This document shows, piece after piece, positions 59,256 to 64,000 of a stretch of DNA of 64,000 bases (the stretch's first letter is position 1; every line of letters begins with the position of its first letter). Position numbers and translations under genes: made by a program. The notes beneath the pieces were generated by a model. The model searched no databases and was not told the DNA's origin. It saw only the letters and a list, made by a program, of their open reading frames with translations. The DNA comes from Acinetobacter pittii (GTDB lineage Bacteria > Pseudomonadota > Gammaproteobacteria > Pseudomonadales > Moraxellaceae). The stretch covers positions 3,100,001-3,164,000 of the forward strand of contig NZ_CP139286.1 in the NCBI RefSeq assembly GCF_034067285.1, read 5' to 3'.

Positions 59256-60367
59256 GATGAACTACGAATAATTTCTTTAGATTTAGCTTCTTCAAGCTCT
59301 TGGACACGTTGACGAACCATTGTTTCGATTTCATCAACCAATTGATCGGTATCGATTAGATGGCTTTTTTCACCATTGCGATAAACCAATGAACGAGGCG
59401 CAGCCCCAACAACTCCGATATCAGCTTCTTTTGCTTCACCCGGACCGTTTACCTTACAGCCAATTACCGACACATCCATTGGAGTACGAATATCTTCTAA
59501 ACGTTCTTCCAACGCTTGCATCACCTGAATAACATTAAATTCTTGGCGTGAACAACTCGGGCAAGCAATAAAGTTAATCCCGTTAGAACGAAGCCCAAGT
59601 GATTTTAAAATATCAAAACCAATCTTGATTTCATCTTCCGGTTCGGCAGCGAGCGAAATACGCATCGTATCGCCAATACCTTCCATCAACAATCCACCAA
59701 GGGCAATCGCTGATTTCACAGTACCTGTACGGTAAATACCTGCTTCAGTTACGCCTAAATGTAATGGATTATCAATTTGCTGAGAAAGCAAGCGGTAAGC
59801 ATCCATGGTTAAAAACACATTTGAGGCTTTTACACTAACTTTAAACTCATGGAAGTCAAGACGATCTAAAATCTCAATATGACGTAAAGCTGATTCAAGA
59901 AGTGCTTGTCCGGTAGGCTCGCCATATTTCTTTTGCAAATCTTTTTCTAGAGAACCCGCATTGACCCCAATACGCATAGAAATGCCATGATGACGTGCCG
60001 CTGCAACGACTTCACGAACTTTCTGATCTGATCCGATATTACCAGGGTTAATACGTAAACAGTCTGCACCATAATCTGCAACAGCTAAGGCAATTCTATG
60101 GTCAAAGTGAATATCTGCAACCAAAGGTACTGAAACGCGCTTGCGAATTGCACCAAATGCTTCAGCAGCCTCCATAGATGGGACCGAAACACGCATAATA
60201 TCAGCACCTGCATCAACACAACGCTCAATTTGAGCCACGGTTGCATCGACATCGCAAGTTTCGGTATTTGTCATACTTTGCACACTAATAGGTGCATCGC
60301 CACCGACATACACCGAACCAACACGGATTTTACGTGTTGGTCGACGTTTAATTGGGTTCTCTATCAT
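59252..60367 (-). CDS. ispG: 4-hydroxy-3-methylbut-2-enyl diphosphate synthase IspG
   Basis: A [4Fe-4S] enzyme, the sixth step of the MEP isoprenoid pathway. It has [18 protein letters not shown] near the N-terminus, [11 protein letters not shown], a TIM barrel and the cluster ligands in [10 protein letters not shown] and [13 protein letters not shown]. The ATG at 60367 gives 371 residues; the TTG at 60379 would add four. It sits between rodZ-like and hisS genes as in other gamma-proteobacteria. Confidence 0.95.
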
Positions 60368-60388
60368 TGTATCGCTCAACTCATGGTA

Positions 60389-61180
60389 TTAGCGGGATAA
60401 ACGGAATTCTGCTTTACCGTTTACCGTATATGGAGACAATGAAATCTGTTCTTGGTTTAGACTTAATGACACAGCTGTTGCATCATCAAGACGAATCTGG
60501 AATGGAGACTCACCATTTAAGCTTAAAGTTGATGACTGACGACCTGTCGCCAAAACTTTACCTGTTGCATCAACAATATGAACAGAAGTTGGTCGGTTAA
60601 AGTTTAACACTAATTGGTCACCCACTGTTGAGGTGGTACTTCCCTGCATAGGTAAAACTTCAACATTCGATTGATTTACTTTAGGTAAATCTGCATCGTC
60701 TTTCTTTGAAGTCCATTTTTGGATACCCATAACAAGTAATGACACAACAGCAAGAATTACAACAGCAAGCAGTGCACGTTTTAACCATTTCTTATTACGA
60801 TCGCTATTAGAACCTGGGAGTTTGCCCATGATTTTAATTGGCGAGTTATTTAAAGCATGATTTGGTAAAAGGCCCGTATCATTTGCATAAATCTCATCGA
60901 AGCGCTGAATAATCGCCGTCGCATCTGTATTTAAATATTTCGCATATGAACGGTAATAACCCTTAATAAAAGTCGCTTCTGGCAATGACTTATAATCATC
61001 TTGCTCTAAAGCGGTCAGAGTCTTAACCGGCATATTTAAATCTGAAGAAACTTGCCCTAACTCTTTATTCTGAGCAACTCGAATTTGACGTAAATACTCA
61101 CCAGGACGTTGAATATTTCCTAAAGCAGAAGTCGGTAAGCTTGAGCCAGTTGGCTGCTGTGAATTAGGATTTATTTCCAT
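60389..61180 (-). CDS. RodZ-like helix-turn-helix membrane protein
   Basis: A 263-residue bitopic protein. It has an N-terminal Xre-type HTH (GEYLRQIRVAQNKELGQVSSDLN...VKTLTALEQDDY), a basic juxtamembrane stretch, one membrane helix (about residues 133-152) and a periplasmic DUF4115 beta-domain ending YTVNGKAEFRLSR. RodZ links MreB to the cell wall in rod-shaped cells. The start overlaps the pilF end by 10 bases with GAGG in front. Confidence 0.88.
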   Translation of the reverse strand: MEINPNSQQPTGSSLPTSALGNIQRPGEYLRQIRVAQNKELGQVSSDLNMPVKTLTALEQDDYKSLPEATFIKGYYRSYAKYLNTDATAIIQRFDEIYANDTGLLPNHALNNSPIKIMGKLPGSNSDRNKKWLKRALLAVVILAVVSLLVMGIQKWTSKKDDADLPKVNQSNVEVLPMQGSTTSTVGDQLVLNFNRPTSVHIVDATGKVLATGRQSSTLSLNGESPFQIRLDDATAVSLSLNQEQISLSPYTVNGKAEFRLSR

Positions 61181-61971
61181 ACGGCCTCAGTACTATACTG
61201 TAATTGCAAATAACGTTGATATTCTGGACTTTCCGGGAACAAGGCACGTAATTGGTTTACTAACGCTTGCGTTCCCATTTTATCCGCATTGGCTCGAGCC
61301 ACTCTTACACCAATCCAAAGTGCTCTTGCACCCTGATTTTTCTGCCCCACTGTATGAACATATTGCTCATACATTTGTGTAGCAGCCGGAATCTGCTGCT
61401 GCAAATAAAAAATTTCCGCTAACTCTAACATTGAAATATAAGAGTCGCGGTTAGCAAGGAGTGCTTGTTTGAATGTTTTTTCAGCATTCACAACATCACC
61501 CAATTTTAAATAAATACGCCCCAGATTTTCTAATGCCTGATAGCGTTGGTCATAACCTAATGTTGCGCCAGCAATACGGAATTGCTCAATCGCCTCATTA
61601 TAACGCTCCATTTGGTATAAATAAGTACCATAATTATTATGTGCTTGAGCATTATCCGGTTCAGATGAAATTGCTCGTTTAAAATAATGTTCTGCTTTTT
61701 CTAAGTTGGTTTTGCTACCTTCTTGCTGTAGCAAAATCCCCATCATCATGTTTGCTGTTGCATCACGGCTATCTACACTTAAAGCTTGATCAAGAGCTCG
61801 CTTTGCTGAGTCCAAGTCACCAGAACGGATATGTTCAGCAGCAAGTTGTGTACGCACTTTTACTGCTTTTTCTGGGTCTTTTTTTTGCGTATGCGTTGTC
61901 TGGCAACCACTTGCCAGAAATGCAACTGCAATCCCCATACATAAGACCGTTTTTAACTTTGGAATACTCAA
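61171..61971 (-). CDS. pilF: Type IV pilus pilotin PilF/PilW (TPR lipoprotein)
   Basis: An outer-membrane lipoprotein needed for PilQ secretin assembly. The signal peptide ends in LASGCQTT, and about six tetratricopeptide repeats follow (for example NAQAHNNYGTYLYQMERYNEAIEQF). The start is a TTG at 61971 with GAGG seven bases upstream; the first internal ATG (61938) would leave a signal peptide too short to work. Length is 266 residues. It lies 14 bp after rlmN. Confidence 0.9.
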   Translation of the reverse strand: MSIPKLKTVLCMGIAVAFLASGCQTTHTQKKDPEKAVKVRTQLAAEHIRSGDLDSAKRALDQALSVDSRDATANMMMGILLQQEGSKTNLEKAEHYFKRAISSEPDNAQAHNNYGTYLYQMERYNEAIEQFRIAGATLGYDQRYQALENLGRIYLKLGDVVNAEKTFKQALLANRDSYISMLELAEIFYLQQQIPAATQMYEQYVHTVGQKNQGARALWIGVRVARANADKMGTQALVNQLRALFPESPEYQRYLQLQYSTEAVWK

Positions 61972-61985
61972 AGCCTGCCCTCAAT

Positions 61986-63221
61986 TTATCCTTGTGTACG
62001 CAAAATCTCTTGACGCTGTGTCACTTTTTTCTGCCACTGTTCAGCACGGCGGGTTCTATCAGCCACCTGACCCACTAGCTGTCCACATGCAGCATCAATA
62101 TCATCACCACGTGTTTGACGAATCGTACACACAAATCCGGCATCAGACAAAGTTTTTTGGAACGAGATAATACGATTTCGGCTTGAGCGACCATATGGTG
62201 CATGCGGGAATGGGTTAAATGGGATCAAGTTAATTTTACTTGGTAAATTTTTTAATAATTTAATCATTTGCTGTGCATGTTCAGGCTGATCATTTACGCC
62301 CTCTAACATCACATATTCGATGGTCACATGTTTACGCGTACTTTCATTACCGTCTTTGGCAATATAGCGCTGACATGCTGCAATTAACTGAGCCAATGGA
62401 TATTTTTTATTAATTGGCACAAGCTCATTACGTAACTCATCGTTTGGCGCATGCAAGGAAATTGCTAAAGCCACATCAATATCTTTCGCAAGCTGGTCAA
62501 TTTTTGGCACAACACCTGACGTTGATAAAGTCACACGACGTTTTGACATGCCATAAGCAAAGTCATCAAGCATGATCTGCATTGAGCTTAATACGGCATC
62601 ATAGTTGAGCAGTGGCTCACCCATACCCATCATCACGACATTGGTCACTGAACGCTCACGCTCGGCAACAGGCACTTCTTCCATATAAGAATAGTTTGCC
62701 ATCCAGAGTTGCCCAATAATTTCATCTGGCGTTAAATCACGTTGGAAACCTTGTTTACCTGTCGAACAAAACGAGCAATCTAATGCGCAGCCCACTTGAG
62801 AAGAAATACAAAGTGTTTTACGTAATCCAGTTTTATCTTCGGCAGGAATTAATACAGTTTCAACTAAAGAACCTGCACCCTCACCTACGCGAAACACCCA
62901 CTTACGTGTACCATCTTTTGAATAATGACGGTGAACCACTTCAGGTGCTTTAATTTCACAAATCTGTTCAAGCTTTGCACGTAATTTACCTGAAATATTG
63001 GTCATTTCAGCAAAATCAGTGACAAAGTATTGATGTATCCATTTCATGACCTGTCCGGCACGAAACTTCTTCTCACCAATATCTTCAAAGAATTTTTCTA
63101 ACTCAGGACGAGACATGCCGAGCAAATTCACTTTATTTTCGGCAGCAGGGATTACCGGCGTGGACGAAGATTGCTGCTGTCCATCAAGATTTTCAGATGA
63201 AACGACCACTGCAGAACTCAT
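61986..63221 (-). CDS. rlmN: Dual-specificity RNA methyltransferase RlmN
   Basis: A radical-SAM enzyme that methylates C2 of A2503 in 23S rRNA and A37 in some tRNAs. The cluster motif is [15 protein letters not shown] (CX3CX2C), with [12 protein letters not shown] and the second catalytic Cys in [19 protein letters not shown]. The length of 411 residues includes a polar N-terminal extension of about 30 residues. It heads the rlmN-pilF-rodZ-ispG-hisS series. Confidence 0.94.
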   Translation of the reverse strand: MSSAVVVSSENLDGQQQSSSTPVIPAAENKVNLLGMSRPELEKFFEDIGEKKFRAGQVMKWIHQYFVTDFAEMTNISGKLRAKLEQICEIKAPEVVHRHYSKDGTRKWVFRVGEGAGSLVETVLIPAEDKTGLRKTLCISSQVGCALDCSFCSTGKQGFQRDLTPDEIIGQLWMANYSYMEEVPVAERERSVTNVVMMGMGEPLLNYDAVLSSMQIMLDDFAYGMSKRRVTLSTSGVVPKIDQLAKDIDVALAISLHAPNDELRNELVPINKKYPLAQLIAACQRYIAKDGNESTRKHVTIEYVMLEGVNDQPEHAQQMIKLLKNLPSKINLIPFNPFPHAPYGRSSRNRIISFQKTLSDAGFVCTIRQTRGDDIDAACGQLVGQVADRTRRAEQWQKKVTQRQEILRTQG

Positions 63222-63293
63222 GTGTATTTACCTAAACCATGTCAAAAAACTGAAGATATTGTTCAAGAATCAAACAATATTCTCTTGAGAGAA

Positions 63294-63330
63294 TAAAAAA
63301 ACCAGATAAGTAGTATACCACTTATCTGGT
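63294..63330 (-). terminator. Intrinsic terminator of ndk
   Basis: Perfect 11-bp arms ACCAGATAAGT/ACTTATCTGGT surround an 8-nt loop. The minus strand follows with TTTTTTATT, about 15 bases after the ndk stop. Confidence 0.9.
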
Positions 63331-63344
63331 TTGAATGCTTTCGA

Positions 63345-63776
63345 TTAACGAGTGCGTGGGCAGATCTCGTTGTCAGCAAAGAAGTAAGCAATTTCACGCT
63401 CTGCAGAAGCAACTGAGTCAGAACCGTGAGCAGCATTTTCGTCGATGCTTACAGCGAAGTCAGCACGAATCGTACCAGGAGCAGCTTCTTTAGGGTTTGT
63501 AGCACCTAAGATTTCACGGTGTGCAAGAACTGCATTTTCGCCTTCAAGAACAGATACTACAACTGGACCAGAAGTCATGAATGCAACTAAGTCACCAAAG
63601 AAACCACGTTCTTTATGCTCAGCATAGAAACCTTCAGCATCAGCTTGAGAAAGGTGTTTCATTTTAGTCGCAACAATTTTTAAACCCGCTTTTTCAAAAC
63701 GAGCAAAAATATCACCGATGTGGTTTTTAGACACGGCATCAGGTTTTACGATAGACAAAGTACGTTCAATAGCCAT
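63345..63776 (-). CDS. ndk: Nucleoside diphosphate kinase
   Basis: It equilibrates nucleoside di- and triphosphates by a phospho-histidine intermediate. The N-terminal [12 protein letters not shown] and the active-site segment [16 protein letters not shown] (His118 region) are typical, and the length of 143 residues is standard. AAGGAG lies ahead of the ATG. It is a single-gene unit closed by its own terminator. Confidence 0.97.
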   Translation of the reverse strand: MAIERTLSIVKPDAVSKNHIGDIFARFEKAGLKIVATKMKHLSQADAEGFYAEHKERGFFGDLVAFMTSGPVVVSVLEGENAVLAHREILGATNPKEAAPGTIRADFAVSIDENAAHGSDSVASAEREIAYFFADNEICPRTR

Positions 63777-63889
63777 GAGTGGCTCCTTTATTTTAAAATT
63801 TAAACATTAAAAAATTTGCCGCATTATACCGATGTCATAGGCAATAATCAGCTTTGAATGTGTAAAAGTTGCGATTTTTTCTACTGTTT

Positions 63890-64000
63890 TTAGCGAACTT
63901 CGTCTATCCAGGCCATCTGAATGCCTTCTAGCAATCCTTCTGTCGATTTATTTGGGTCATCACTGAAGTCTGGTAATGCGCACACCCATGCATGTAAATC
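63890..64000 (-). CDS. iscX: Fe-S cluster assembly protein IscX, 3' end only
   Basis: The last 36 codons of a gene that runs off the window. The translation DLHAWVCALPDFSDDP...GIQMAWIDEVR matches the C-terminal half of IscX/YfhJ (compare E. coli MHQWICDLEDFDDDP...WLDEAE). IscX is a small acidic protein that binds IscS and modulates cluster formation. The start and upstream isc genes lie outside. Confidence 0.85.
   Translation of the reverse strand, partial: DLHAWVCALPDFSDDPNKSTEGLLEGIQMAWIDEVR

Overview
The window is a stretch of chromosome from a gamma-proteobacterium, most probably Acinetobacter (A. calcoaceticus-baumannii complex). I infer this from the AT-rich base use, the many closely recognisable housekeeping proteins, and gene neighbourhoods typical of that genus: macAB with its own outer-membrane channel next to fabI, ilvIHC opposite leuS, and the rlmN-pilF-rodZ-ispG-hisS-yfgM-bamB-der block. 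No phage, insertion sequence, CRISPR array, rRNA or tRNA gene was seen.

Region by region. 1-6 kb: an EamA exporter, a RidA protein and an MFS transporter behind a promoter of the MerR/SoxR type, dusA, an orphan CHAP-like cysteine amidase, and a LysR regulator with a possible 40-residue peptide gene opposite it. 6-16.5 kb: tcdA, a compact triple-hairpin element, acnA, tatD with two related DUF3298-like envelope proteins, prfC, and a possible diiron (heme-oxygenase-fold) enzyme divergent from a TetR regulator. 16.8-27 kb: an MHYT-GGDEF-EAL cyclic-di-GMP protein, the ilvI-ilvH-ilvC operon (ilvI starting at TTG), then leuS-lptE-holA. 27-37 kb: macA-macB-outer-membrane channel, fabI, a Bax-inhibitor-1 protein, orn, rsgA and the rhodanese-grxC-secB operon.

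37-54.3 kb: one 17.3-kb, 20-gene operon on the minus strand that encodes an aryl polyene (APE) pigment/lipid pathway. It runs from a clear extended -10 promoter at about 54.36 kb to a strong bidirectional terminator at about 36.95 kb. It holds an ammonia-lyase to make the aryl starter, an AMP-ligase fused to a dehydratase domain, two acyl carrier proteins, two ketosynthases plus a chain-length factor, a ketoreductase, a second dehydratase, a thioesterase and a halogenase-like flavoprotein. It also has a glycosyltransferase, two acyltransferases, an MMPL exporter, LolA-like and DUF3261 envelope proteins and a dedicated phosphopantetheinyl transferase. The most informative detail is that the two dehydratases carry complementary halves of one active site.

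54.5-64 kb: der, bamB, yfgM-like, hisS, ispG, a RodZ-like gene, pilF, rlmN, ndk and the 3' end of iscX, all on the minus strand.

The APE class is known. The features most worth testing are the split dehydratase, the ammonia-lyase with an unusual Phe-His selectivity pair, the halogenase-like flavoprotein, the MerR-type promoter ahead of ridA, the orphan amidase and the multi-hairpin element next to acnA.
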